Assembly (NCBI GenBank): GCA_021229015.1
Contig: CM037781.1
Span: 34,702,759-34,766,758, forward strand
Source: Solen grandis
Lineage: Eukaryota > Mollusca > Bivalvia > Adapedonta > Solenidae
Direction of reading: 5' to 3'
DNA: 64,000 nucleotides
Shown: in pieces, positions 1 to 8,335 of the stretch
How the letters are laid out: the number at the start of each line of letters is the position of its first letter
Numbering within the stretch: position 1 is the first letter of the stretch
Translations under genes and position numbers: made by a program
Notes under the pieces: model-generated
What the model was told of the DNA's origin: nothing
The model's input: the letters and a program-made list of their open reading frames with translations, nothing else
Databases searched by the model: none

Positions 1-219
1 AATTTCTTTGATGGTGCACCTAGTAATATTCTTGGTGTTATTCCGGTTGAAAATAAACCATTTGGGGATATTGTTAATATAAACTTTAGTAATCCAGAAT
101 ATAAAAAATTAACTATGGGAAATATTTCTGAATTAAATATAATTGTTCGTGATGAAAAAAGACAAAAAATAGATAATCATGGATTACCAATGAGTTGTGT
201 TTTAGAAATTATTCCTTAG
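1..219 (+). CDS. Putative capsid-type protein, C-terminal fragment (virus-like element)
   Basis: The frame is open from the first base and ends at TAG 217-219, giving 72 codons; the 5' part lies outside the window. The C-terminal half alternates short hydrophobic strands with charged turns (ELNIIVRD, then a Gly-containing turn, then SCVLEII just before the stop). This layout resembles the last strands of jelly-roll capsid or penton proteins of Maverick/Polinton-type elements. The next gene starts only 33 nt downstream on the same strand, a compact spacing typical of viral DNA and unlike the rest of this window. Capsid identity is inferred from this layout and the neighbours; no catalytic or diagnostic residue is available in so short a piece. 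Confidence 0.45.
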   Translation, partial: NFFDGAPSNILGVIPVENKPFGDIVNINFSNPEYKKLTMGNISELNIIVRDEKRQKIDNHGLPMSCVLEIIP

Positions 220-252
220 TGTGTTCCATAGCTGAAATTTTATTCTATAAAA

Positions 253-789
253 ATGAGCATATTTGGTTATAAAAAGTATATACTAGATGATAGTAAGATA
301 GATTCATATTTTAATAATTTAAACTCAAATTTAGAAAGTAAATTATTTAATAATTTAAAGTCAAATTTAGATAGAGAATTACTTGACACTTTAACAAAAT
401 TAGACCTTGTGGTAAAAAGAATAGAGGAATCCTTAAAAAACATTACAATAAGTGCTGAAATAAAAGGTCATTTATTTAAAAGTAAGGTGTTTTCATTTGG
501 AAATGCTGGTAGAGAAAAAGATGTTGGTTATGTTGTGATAAGGCGTGGTTATATTACTGGTATTGGTCTGTCGAGTAAAAGGACAAGTGGTGAAGTGCGA
601 GTTGGTGTGTTGGTTGATGGAGAGCGTTTAAGTGGGTGTGATATTACTTTACAAACAACAACAGCAAAACATGATAATTTTGAACGCCCTTTTTTAGTTG
701 AGGCTGGAAGTGTTCTTAATTTTGTTAGTCTGATAGATAATACAACTGTAGTTAATACTGTTGCCTCATTATTGTTTGAATTCAAATAA
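253..789 (+). CDS. Coiled-coil plus beta-head protein, fibre-like (virus-like element)
   Basis: A 178-residue ORF whose ATG is the first in frame after the preceding stop. Residues about 10-65 are rich in Leu, Asn, Lys and Glu in heptad-like spacing and should form a coiled coil. Residues about 66-178 are glycine- and valine-rich with alternating hydrophobics (GYVVIRRG, GEVRVGVLVDG, PFLVEAGSVLNF, VASLLFEF), which suggests a compact beta-sandwich. A trimeric helical stalk with a beta head is the architecture of many viral fibre or spike proteins, so a surface or receptor-binding role is plausible but inferred. It sits 33 nt after a capsid-like gene and 11 nt before a membrane-protein gene. There is no intron and the frame is intact. 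I do not recognise a named family. Confidence 0.5.
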   Translation: MSIFGYKKYILDDSKIDSYFNNLNSNLESKLFNNLKSNLDRELLDTLTKLDLVVKRIEESLKNITISAEIKGHLFKSKVFSFGNAGREKDVGYVVIRRGYITGIGLSSKRTSGEVRVGVLVDGERLSGCDITLQTTTAKHDNFERPFLVEAGSVLNFVSLIDNTTVVNTVASLLFEFK

Positions 790-800
790 TATATTTAAAA

Positions 801-1370
801 ATGAAGCAACCAACGGCCCCAAATTTATACCCTGATTTAAATAGTAAAATACTAGATTCACAACCGGACTCTGTCCGTAGTGAACTCCAGGAACCAAGTC
901 AAAATTATAGATTACAAAAAATCTCAGAGATTGAGAAAACATTAATTAATGAGAGAGATACTCGTAAAGCATTATATAAAAAATATAAAAGAGGAATAAA
1001 TATAACAGATGGAGTAGACACAGCTTTAATGTCTACTAGTATAATTATAGGAACTATTGGTTTAATTGTTCCTATTCTACTTCCGTTAGAAATTATCGCT
1101 CTTGTATGTGGAGGAGTTGGAGCCTCTATAAAAATTGTTAGGCTTAGATTTATGAATAAAATTAAAAAACATGATAATATTAAAACTATTGCTAACAGTA
1201 AATTAAATAGTATAAAAAATTTAATCTCTAAAGCTTTAACAGATGGAGAGATATCTGAACAAGAATTTAAACTTATATTAGATGAATTAGAAAAATATAA
1301 TGAGCTTAAACAATTAACAAAAACTCTGCGGTTCCAAAAAACTATTCAAAAGAAGAAAGGCAAAAATTAA
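801..1370 (+). pseudogene. Two-helix membrane protein with PTAP and LYPDL late-domain motifs; 3' end frameshifted
   Basis: The open frame gives 189 residues from ATG 801. Residues 4-7 read PTAP and residues 9-13 read LYPDL; these match the ESCRT-recruiting late-domain motifs used by budding viruses (TSG101- and ALIX-binding respectively). Residues about 45-65 are basic and helical, about 75-110 are strongly hydrophobic with Gly (one or two membrane segments), and about 115-175 form a charged helical tail containing DGEISEQEFKLILDE. I recall this last motif type in intronless proteins of invertebrate virus-like elements, without certainty. The natural C-terminus appears to be in another frame: the frame one base back from an A-run at 1319-1323 continues with highly charged helical sequence to a TAA at 1427-1429. 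The copy is therefore probably inactive unless this is an assembly error. Confidence 0.55.
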
Positions 1371-1429
1371 TAGAACAGGGAAGACAAGAAGCAATGGAGA
1401 TAATATCCAAAAATATAAAAACTGTATAA

Positions 1430-1618
1430 TATTGAATTTTTATAATACGTTAGAAAACCCTCCTCCTCCATATTCAGAGTGAGGATTAATGTAAAAAATG
1501 GTTCAGGAAAAAACATAATTTTCTTTATTTTTTTCATTGTTGTTTTTTTTAAATTTTACATTAGTGTGATTTTTTTTGATTTTACATTAGTGTGATTTTT
1601 TGATTTTTTTTAACTAAT
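1430..1618. other. AT-rich untranslated end of the virus-like element
   Basis: No coding potential is visible. The stretch contains two near-identical direct repeats built on TTACATTAGTGTGATTTTT (about 1557-1576 and 1582-1602), followed by a T-run and the start of the terminal palindrome. It probably represents the 3' flank or subterminal region of the element. Confidence 0.4.
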
Positions 1619-1752
1619 AGTAGTATAGGTATTGAGAGTGTATGCTTTTTGGGGGTTTACACATGATAAGCCAGGCGCGCGGATTAGCGCGTCTGGATTT
1701 TGAAGTGTGTTAGACCCGCAGTGAGCCAGACACTCTCAATACCTATACTACT
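1619..1752. repeat. Nested terminal palindrome at the element's right end
   Basis: The 23 bases at 1619-1641 are an exact reverse complement of 1730-1752. Inside them, the GGGTTTACACA region (about 1654-1664) pairs imperfectly with TGTGTTAGACCC (about 1706-1717). Inside that, 1671-1680 pairs with 1687-1696 with one mismatch around a GGATTA loop. The whole 134-nt segment can fold into one long interrupted hairpin. The outer arm begins AGTAGTATAGG and ends CCTATACTACT, compatible with the AG...CT termini described for Polintons. The segment lies exactly at the junction with an unrelated clam repeat, which supports its being a terminus. Confidence 0.6.
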
Positions 1753-2200
1753 AAGAAGATTTTTTCAAGTTTTTCCTATATTAGCCTATGTGAAATCAAG
1801 TGACCCCTGGGGCGGGGCCAATTTTGACCCCAGGGTCATAATTTGTACAATCCTGGTAGACAGTCATAAGATCATGCTACATACCAAAAATCAAAAGGCT
1901 AGGCCTTGTGGTTTCAGAGAAGAAGATTTTTTAAATTTTCATTTTTAAAATCTATTTTTAGCTCCTGTGACCTAATTATGCGATGGACCAGAACCATTTA
2001 TACAACTTTAGTAGAGCTTCATCCAAGAAACATTCCTGCAAAATATTTTTCAAATTGGCCAAGCCGTTTAGGAGGAGATGTTGTTTGAAGCAATTGTTGA
2101 CGCCGGACGCACGCACGCACGCACGCACGGACGACGGACGCCGGACAAAAGGCGATCAGAAAAGCTCACCTTGAGCACGTTGTGCTCATGTGAGCTAAAA
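1753..2200. repeat. Clam interspersed repeat of the GCTCA-palindrome type, interrupted at its left end
   Basis: The CCCCTGGGG...GGGGCC / GACCCCAGGGTCA block is the reverse complement of the block at 11990-12070, and the poly-CGCAC and GACGGACGACGGACGCC tract precedes a terminal hairpin-like end with GAGCAC, GTGCTC and GTGAGCTAAAA. The copy starts abruptly in mid-repeat at AAGAAGATTTTTT, where another copy continues upstream. Related copies lie near 5830, 11676, 43030 and 61466. Its origin (DNA transposon or other) cannot be told here. Confidence 0.6.
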
Positions 2201-2214
2201 AGTATGAAAGGTAA

Positions 2215-2395
2215 AGTTATCATTCTTGTGCACTGAACTTCTCCTCAATGAGATCTATTCACCTATGAAGTATCAAGTTAATACCTCAAATAATTTTCGA
2301 GTTATGCTCCGGACAAAAATAAGTCTGAAAAATAACAAAAGGTGGGACGGAAGGACAGACGGACGAATAATAATAATGAAAGTTTGTTGTTTTAA
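2215..2395. repeat. Fragment of a second clam interspersed repeat
   Basis: It contains CTCCGGACAAAAATAAGTC and a GGACGGAAGGACAGACGGACGAATAATAATAATG tail-type segment, shown here only in part. Such GGACGGACAGACGG tracts recur at 26039-26090 and 29400-29465 in this window. No coding content. Confidence 0.4.
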
Positions 2396-2549
2396 ATATA
2401 GTTTCACTTGATTTAGATACACATATTGGTCATGTGCTTATTGCTAGCAATCCATTGACACAAGTGATGTGTTCATCTTTTCTTTTAACGACCGTGCTCA
2501 TGCAAGGTAAATGGTCAGTCTCTCAAACTAACAGTTTAACAGCAACAGT

Positions 2550-2684
2550 ATGAATAACAGCTTAAGAAATGCCCAACAAGAACGTGAGAAGCAGCTTTAC
2601 AGCGGGGTTATGCGCAAGATTGTGCAACTTCGCACTGTATATTCCATGGCAAAAAAAATCAGCAATGAAATTCAAAGCTCTTAA
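2550..2684 (+). pseudogene. Short coding-like relic of 44 codons, unknown family
   Basis: ATG 2550 opens 44 codons with a balanced, helical, Gln/Lys/Glu-rich composition (for example NAQQEREKQL and MRKIVQLRTVYSMAKK) that looks unlike random AT-rich reading. It stops at TAA 2682-2684. A different frame then continues without a stop to 2793 with similar character (QVEKSLLEITN). This suggests a once longer coding segment broken by an indel near 2680. No family is recognised. The flanking sequence (2420-2520) resembles the tail of a tRNA-headed repeat also seen near 24660 and 31260. Confidence 0.25.
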
Positions 2685-2800
2685 AAAATGGGTGCAGTTC
2701 AGCAGAAGCGTATTATACAAAGCATGCCATGGAGTGCTTGATGAACAGGTTGAGAAGTCATTATTGGAGATAACTAATGTATTAGGCATGTGACATTAAT

Positions 2801-3033
2801 GCATAGAAAAGGCTCTTATATGTGTGACATTTTAAAAGTCGTAAATCTTGCACAATACATACCTAGGTAAATTCTAGGCAATTGAAATTAAGTGTGCATA
2901 AAATACAACAAAATGTACTCAACATGACAGTACCAAAACCACAACGTAGTACCAGGCTGTAGACATGTGACATGACACAGCACTCGGTTATGGTGTAAGT
3001 AATGGTAAGATCCAAGAAATTAAACCAATCAAA
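2801..3033. other. Unassigned sequence before the assembly gap
   Basis: AT-rich sequence with no convincing exon or repeat boundary. It contains AGACATGTGACATG, a short string also present at 15179-15192. Confidence 0.3.
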
Positions 3034-3133
3034 NNNNNNNNNNNNNNNNNNNNNNNNNNNNNNNNNNNNNNNNNNNNNNNNNNNNNNNNNNNNNNNNNNN
3101 NNNNNNNNNNNNNNNNNNNNNNNNNNNNNNNNN
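3034..3133. other. Assembly gap of exactly 100 N
   Basis: One hundred undetermined bases. The round length is the convention for a scaffold join of unknown size, so the distance between the flanks should not be trusted. Confidence 0.99.
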
Positions 3134-3761
3134 AGGACACTCGAAGCACATTTGTCTCACATTCTATCATATCCTACTAAAATTCTACTTAAAAGGAAAG
3201 CTGTTTCAGCTTAGTACTTTGTAATTGTCCGAAAAGGCTGATATAGAAATTAGCTGCCTGTCTGTCCCTCTGTCCGTCTGTCTGTCCACATTTACAACCT
3301 GAAAATTATTTGCGATAACAGGCCTACTTAGAGATTTATTCGAATAGAGTCTTTACTTGAAGTCTATACGATTAAGAAACCGCTATCCTTCATATTCGGT
3401 TTATTATCATGCTAGTTTTATCAAATAGTTCATTATTCTTATCAATGCTTCATTTATTTATTCTTTTATTTTAGTTATCAATTTGAAAATAAGTACGTCG
3501 ATAGAAATGAGGGGATACTTGAAAGTTCTCGTTCTTTCATTCCTTCAGAAGGAAACATTGTATATTTACTTGTGTAGGCTACATAAATAATAATCTTTTC
3601 AGTTACTACACATAAATATATCCATATTTTTGAGGCTTAGATAATTATCTTTAATAGAATTACCAATGACAAAAAACAATAACTGCGCGTCATGATAGCT
3701 ATTACGTGTGCACGCTATTCCTGGACGGGCTTCTTGCATGGAAGAGTTCGACACCCCGAGT
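3134..3761. other. Intergenic sequence without a recognisable gene
   Basis: It holds an AGCACATTTGTCTCA motif just after the gap (see 5170-5425), a pyrimidine tract rich in CTGTC/CTGTCC at about 3255-3290, and otherwise AT-rich sequence. No exon is supported. Confidence 0.4.
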
Positions 3762-3841
3762 GAGGGTCGAACCTACAGTAGTTACGGGCAAGTGTTTTTT
3801 TTGAAGTTAGCGACCTTAATCGCTCGGCCATGGAGGCCCCT
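3762..3841 (-). repeat. SINE-1 tRNA-like head only
   Basis: Read on the minus strand, it begins GGGGCCTCCATGGCCGAGCG and contains a GGTTCGACCC B-box-like sequence, matching the head of the full SINE-1 copies. The core and tail are absent. Confidence 0.55.
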
Positions 3842-3974
3842 AAATGATCTAGGAAGAAAATGAGTAGCCCTTCCAACATCTATTTTGTTTCCATCAGAAA
3901 TATTTTCCGAGAATTGCTGCTCTCAGATCCGCCATTCAAAAGGCACTTTCAACGTGCATGAGTTCCCAAAAGAA

Positions 3975-4508
3975 TCTTGGTAATACCATAATTATGGAAT
4001 ATTGGGAATCGCAGAATCGGGCGAGATGCGACATTCCGTCGAGACACGAAGCGAGGCACGATATTGTAACACGAGATCTCGCAGTATCCATTACCACGAA
4101 ATTTCGCGGTAGAATATTGTGCCCTCGCTTCATGTTTTCCGGAATCTCACTTTTCGTGTCTCTCGGTAAAATATCGCGCATCGCTTTGTGTCTGCGCTTC
4201 TCAGAGGATTTTCTTGTCTCGCGTTGACACACGAGATGCGAAGCGACATGCGAAGCGAGTCACGATATTGTACCATTCAAATATCGCCCGATTCTCGCCT
4301 ATCGCAGTAGATATTCAAACCTTCAGGCCTAATATCGTGCCTCACTTTGTGTCACGAGAATCGGGCGATATTTGAGCGACATAACATCGTGCCTCGCTTC
4401 GTGTCTCGCCCGATTATCGCGACACAAAGCGAGGCACGATTCTCGCATGTTGCGTCTACCGGTGTACCATTATTTTAACACATTGTAACCGTTTTCTATT
4501 TAGTTTTT

Positions 4509-4557
<49 letters not shown>

Positions 4558-5022
4558 CATGACTGCCACTGATACATGCATATGTCTAATCGATTAAGGT
4601 TGAACAGCACCGAATTGCGTACTGCAGAATCGGTCAATATTTGGACGACATAGTATCGTGCCTCGCTTCGTGTCTCGTCCGATTCTCGCTTCGTGTCTCG
4701 TGGTTTGAACATCCACTGCGACACACGAAAATCGGGCGATATTTGAACTATACAATATCGCGTCTCGCTTCGCATCTGGTGCCTCAACAAGAATCCGGCG
4801 AGGCGAGATATTTTACCGCGAGTAACGAAGCAAGACGCAAGATTCCGGCGAAAAACGAAGCAAGACACGATATTCTACCGCGAAATTTCATGGTATTGGA
4901 TACTGCGACAGTGCGAGATCTCGTGTTACAATATCATGTCTCGCGTAGTATCTCGTCGGAATATCGGGTCTCCCCCGATTCTCGTGTCTCGCCCTAAGGA
5001 TGAGAGGCACGATATTCCATAT
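3975..5022. repeat. Foldback-type array of CGAAGCGAGGCACGATATT motifs
   Basis: The CGAAGCGAGGCACGATATT motif and its reverse complement recur many times in both orientations, mixed with GAATCGGGCGA, CGAGACACGA and CGCGGTAGAATATTG variants. Clear copies lie near 4042, 4225-4275, 4325-4345, 4383-4440, 4650-4700, 4750-4780, 4855-4880 and 5005-5022. The motifs stop near ATGGAATATTGGG at the left and GATATTCCATATG at the right, which are themselves an inverted pair. Local GC and CpG content is far above the surroundings. A (GT)n tract interrupts the array. No gene is seen; short ORFs on both strands are by-products of the repeats. Confidence 0.65.
4509..4555. repeat. (GT)n microsatellite
   Basis: About 23 GT units with one interruption, lying inside the foldback array. 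Confidence 0.95.
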
Positions 5023-5169
5023 GACACTAAATGGATTCCGTATGTTTCAGTGTACACCTTAAGGTTCAGCCAATCAAATTTCTTGAATTAGAGATATTGG
5101 AATTAATAGTTCAACTGCAGGTTTTAGGTTTAAGATTTTATATTTAAAAAAAAGCATTAGCAAACCTAT

Positions 5170-5425
5170 TGGTGATTTCACTTGACATGAGGTAAAACGG
5201 CGAACCTCGATTTATTTTTTTTTTGCCGTGGAAAAATATGTGACAAATGTGCTTGTATTTCATAAAAAAATGACATGAGACAAATGTGCTTTCTTGTCCC
5301 TTAAAAAACTTGATCGGAGCACATTTGTCACACAAAATGTGTTTTTTTGGTTAGACATTTGAGGTTCCATTTGTCAAATGCGACCGCATCGGTCTTACGT
5401 AAGACAAATGTGCTCCAATACAAAG
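5170..5425. repeat. Cluster of ACAAATGTGCT motifs
   Basis: ACAAATGTGCT occurs near 5243, 5280 and 5403 in direct orientation and as AGCACATTTGT near 5318, with weaker forms at 5340-5380. The same motif occurs at 3145-3160 beside the assembly gap. It is probably a small inverted-repeat element of unknown type. Confidence 0.4.
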
Positions 5426-5826
5426 CCATTCGCACAAACTCGCAAAATGCGAAGAAAGTAGACTCGCTATGGGGTTTCATGTTAGTGTCTTAGAAGCGTT
5501 TGATTAATGACCTGTTGAGATGATGCTATATTGATGAGTTAGTTAGACGTTTAACCATTTTATATGGATATGGTGTACTACAAAGCCACAACAAAAAGAA
5601 GCGAAGATGCGCGATTCCAAGTACTTCCTTTCATTATTCTAACTCCAGAAATTTGCGTAAGCTTGTTTACAATGCAAACAACGTTATAAGTCCCTTGTGA
5701 AATAACTGTTACTCAACTGAAATGAAATCTGTGTTTGGCGTCTGATATTTTGTGATTCAAAATCAAGTAATACAGTTTCAGAAGTGAGTTATTGTAAACA
5801 GCCTACAAAGATATACATGTATAAGG
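5426..5826. other. Unassigned sequence
   Basis: AT-rich, no exon or clear repeat boundary seen. Confidence 0.35.
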
Positions 5827-6291
5827 AAACAAGAGCCCCACCCTCGGAGCCACAATATGCAATGGTTCAACGGTTAAAATCAATTGTATAAAATAAAAAT
5901 AGATTCTGTCTCTCTGCTTCAGATAAGAAAAAAAATGAACGTTCCATGTTGATTTTATAAGGAAATTAAAGCATTTATTCATCCAATTTTACAAGAGGAC
6001 TACGAGGTCATGATTTGGGCAAAATAAAATTAAATTCAAACTACCGGATTCAAATAAAAATTCTACACAAATCATATATAGAAACTAGCTCACACCTGGA
6101 ACCTATATACCAAGGGCTCAACTTTTTTCAGCAATTATGGTAGAGTGTCGTGATGTGATAAATCATGTAAAATAGAAACCAATTTTGGTCATTTTATTTT
6201 TAAATTATCTACTCACCAAACCCATTCTACCAATATGTGTTGTTTAAGCAAGTTCGATAGAGGGCCTACGTTGTGCTCGGGTGAGCCTAAA
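5827..6291. repeat. Clam interspersed repeat, GCTCA type, degenerate copy
   Basis: It begins AAACAAGAGCCCCACCCTCG, the starting style of this repeat class, and ends GTTGTGCTCGGGTGAGCC followed by TAAAAATAAGG, a weathered version of the palindromic end at 2170-2200 and 61990-62009. Confidence 0.4.
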
Positions 6292-6452
6292 AATAAGGCC
6301 ATTAGAACTTACATTACAAGGCCATTAGAACTTACCTTACAAGGCCATTAGAACTTACCTTACAAGGCCTAAGAACTTACCTTACAAGGCCATTAGAACT
6401 TACCTTACAAGGCCATTAGAACTTACCTTACAAGGCCATTAGAACCTACTTT
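6292..6452. repeat. 23-bp minisatellite, about seven units
   Basis: The unit AAGGCCATTAGAACTTACCT plus TAC repeats head to tail about seven times with very few differences. One unit lacks ATTA (near 6366). It starts directly after the end of the clam repeat at 6291. Confidence 0.9.
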
Positions 6453-6894
6453 ATAAAATTATGATCTTTGTATGCATTTTCTAATTGTGTTATGTAATAC
6501 ATATGGTTACTGTCAGGACCGTTGCATTAGTTATGCAACGTCTGTCTCAGTTGTGACTGTCGTTGACACTTATTATATAATACATATGTTTACTGTCTGG
6601 CTGGCTGTTAACCAGCCAATATATAAGCAGATCTGGTGGGATACCTAGAGAGATCTTGTTAGAGCCTCGAGAGCCGACCATGGGCTAAGTACGTTACATG
6701 GCAGCGCTCAGTCTGAGTGGGCCATGACCTGTCATGCTAAATAAAGTGTATAAAGACCAAGAAGGTTACTTGTCTTGAATACGGCCATTATACGACAATT
6801 GCTTCTTCCATGAAAATGATAATGATTCATTGTTATCAATGCAGAGCTCATTATAAACTCCTGAAATAAGGATGATCCCTTAAAAATCAGGCTC
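6453..6894. other. Unassigned sequence
   Basis: It contains duplicated ATACATATG(G/T)TTACTGTC strings (about 6498 and 6581), hinting at an internal tandem duplication of about 80 bp. No exon supported. Confidence 0.3.
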
Positions 6895-6907
6895 CCAGTT
6901 GGTGGGT

Positions 6908-7169
6908 AGTTGTTGTTGTCGTATTGGGGTTTACCGTCGCTGCGATAGATTTCAATCATTTAGCGACGTCCAGCTAATTACAGGTGGGGGAAGACCCCAA
7001 GTACACAGTATACAGAGGTACCCGGGTAGAACCACCGACCTACCGCAAGCCAGCTGGAAGGCTTCCTCACATGAAAAATCCGAAGTCCCTACCGGGATTC
7101 GAACCCACAGCGGTGAGGGGCTGAGAGATTTGTAGTCCACGACTGTAACCGCTCGGCCACGGCGGCCCC
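6908..7169 (-). mobile_element. SINE-1, near full length, (CAA)n-tail subfamily, flanked by target-site duplication
   Basis: On the minus strand it runs from a tRNA-like head (GGGGCCGCCGTGGCCGAGCG; B-box-like GGTTCGAATCC) through a conserved core (CAGCTGGCTTGCGGTAGGTC, GGTTCTACCC, a GGGGTCTTCC block, TAATTAGCTGGACGTCGC) to GCGACGGTAAACCCCAATAC and a CAACAACAA tail. The core resembles the Nin-DC domain known from metazoan SINEs; this is from memory. Both flanks carry CAGTTGGTGGGTAG (6896-6909 and 7169-7182), an exact target-site duplication that marks a recent LINE-mobilised insertion. Confidence 0.85.
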
Positions 7170-7216
7170 AGTTGGTGGGTAGGGTCATGTGTAATCACGT
7201 GGTCAGATGATAAATA

Positions 7217-7625
7217 TACTACTCAAAATTTGCTAACGATCACTTATTGTTCATTACATATCAAAAACTCTAATGGTTTTAACGATTTTAATATAATGAT
7301 TGAAAAGGCAAACGTATGGAAATAACCAATTAAACCAGGTAATAGCTATTACAGATACATTAATATTGCTATAACGCATTTAGTGATTAATTAAAGATAA
7401 TTCTATTTTAAAAAAAGAATATTGACCAGACAGGACTATAAGCCCCCCCCCCCCCCAAAAAAAAAAACAACAACAACACAAAAAACCCCAAAAAAACAAC
7501 AAAAAAACTTGCTTTGGGATATAATGTATCAAACAACTCAAAATGGTTATCTTCAAAAGTAGATCTTATCAAATACACAGTAAATTTGATTACATTTAGT
7601 GATCCTTAGCAAATTTTGAGTAGTA
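7217..7625. mobile_element. MITE with 28-bp terminal inverted repeats, Tc1/mariner-like
   Basis: 7217-7244 and 7598-7625 are reverse complements with one mismatch. The ends read TACTACTCAAAATTTGC, compatible with a TA target duplication flanking CTACTCAAAATTTGC. The 409-bp body has no transposase and includes a poly-C/poly-A tract at 7443-7467. A right-half relative lies at 35285-35412. Confidence 0.6.
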
Positions 7626-8144
7626 AACATAAATCCGACTGCCGTCGGAGTCACCAGGTAATCTTCCTTCTCAGCTTTATATACCTTTAGGCTAATGGAC
7701 TGCGAATCAAGGCACTCTTGTTTAAGACGTACTTCCCATACGTTGCAGGTAGACAAGGACTGATTCTTTGTCGTAAACACAGAATCAATCGCATCACGTT
7801 AAGTTTACAACAGGAACATGTCCAGTAAAATATATTTAGATAACATAATGTTCATGTCTCTAGCAGATCTAGGTCAATGCATCGCCCAGGCGTCGTGACA
7901 TGTAATACATCAGTAAACCCCTTGATGGTATCATAGCCAAGCAAAATTTATTAGTTTTTAGAATTAATATCCGCCATAAACAAAACATCAAACGGATGCT
8001 TGCATAATGTTTTCTCTGATAGCAACAGAATGTAATCTGTAATTGTAAGGCCACTGAAGACAGCATCACGGAAATTGGTTCGGCAAAAATGTACTGCAGG
8101 TATTTAATAATGGTCTGCCCGAAACAAGTTTCGATGTTCATCAA
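7626..8144. other. Unassigned sequence
   Basis: Contains a 91-codon minus-strand frame (7869-8144) without recognisable domains or splice context; not called as a gene. Confidence 0.3.
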
Positions 8145-8335
8145 AGAGAGTTGTTTTGATAAATAATTTTATATTTTTCAAAGAAACTGTAATTCAGTCA
8201 GAATACTTTACCAAAAAAGCCGTAAATGAGAGGTATATATTTCAGCTAACTGTTAACAAACAAGAGTGTGTAACTTTGTTACCGTGAGCATAGGAATATC
8301 TAACGATGAAAATCGCTAAAATACTCAAATATAAA
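8145..8335. repeat. Interspersed repeat R1, copy 1
   Basis: Shares TTTTGATAAA, AAAGAAACTGTAATTCAGTC and a GAAAATCG(C/T)TAAAAT(A/G)CTCA end with 23800-23995, in the same order and spacing. Unknown class. Confidence 0.5.

Noticed and set aside
549..785. Minus-strand open frame of 78 codons
   Set aside because: It is the antisense shadow of the fibre-like gene at 253-789.
6292..6452. CRISPR-like repeats
   Set aside because: Contiguous 23-bp tandem units with no variable spacers.
7869..8144. 91-codon minus-strand frame
   Set aside because: No domain, no splice signals, and composition consistent with AT-rich background.
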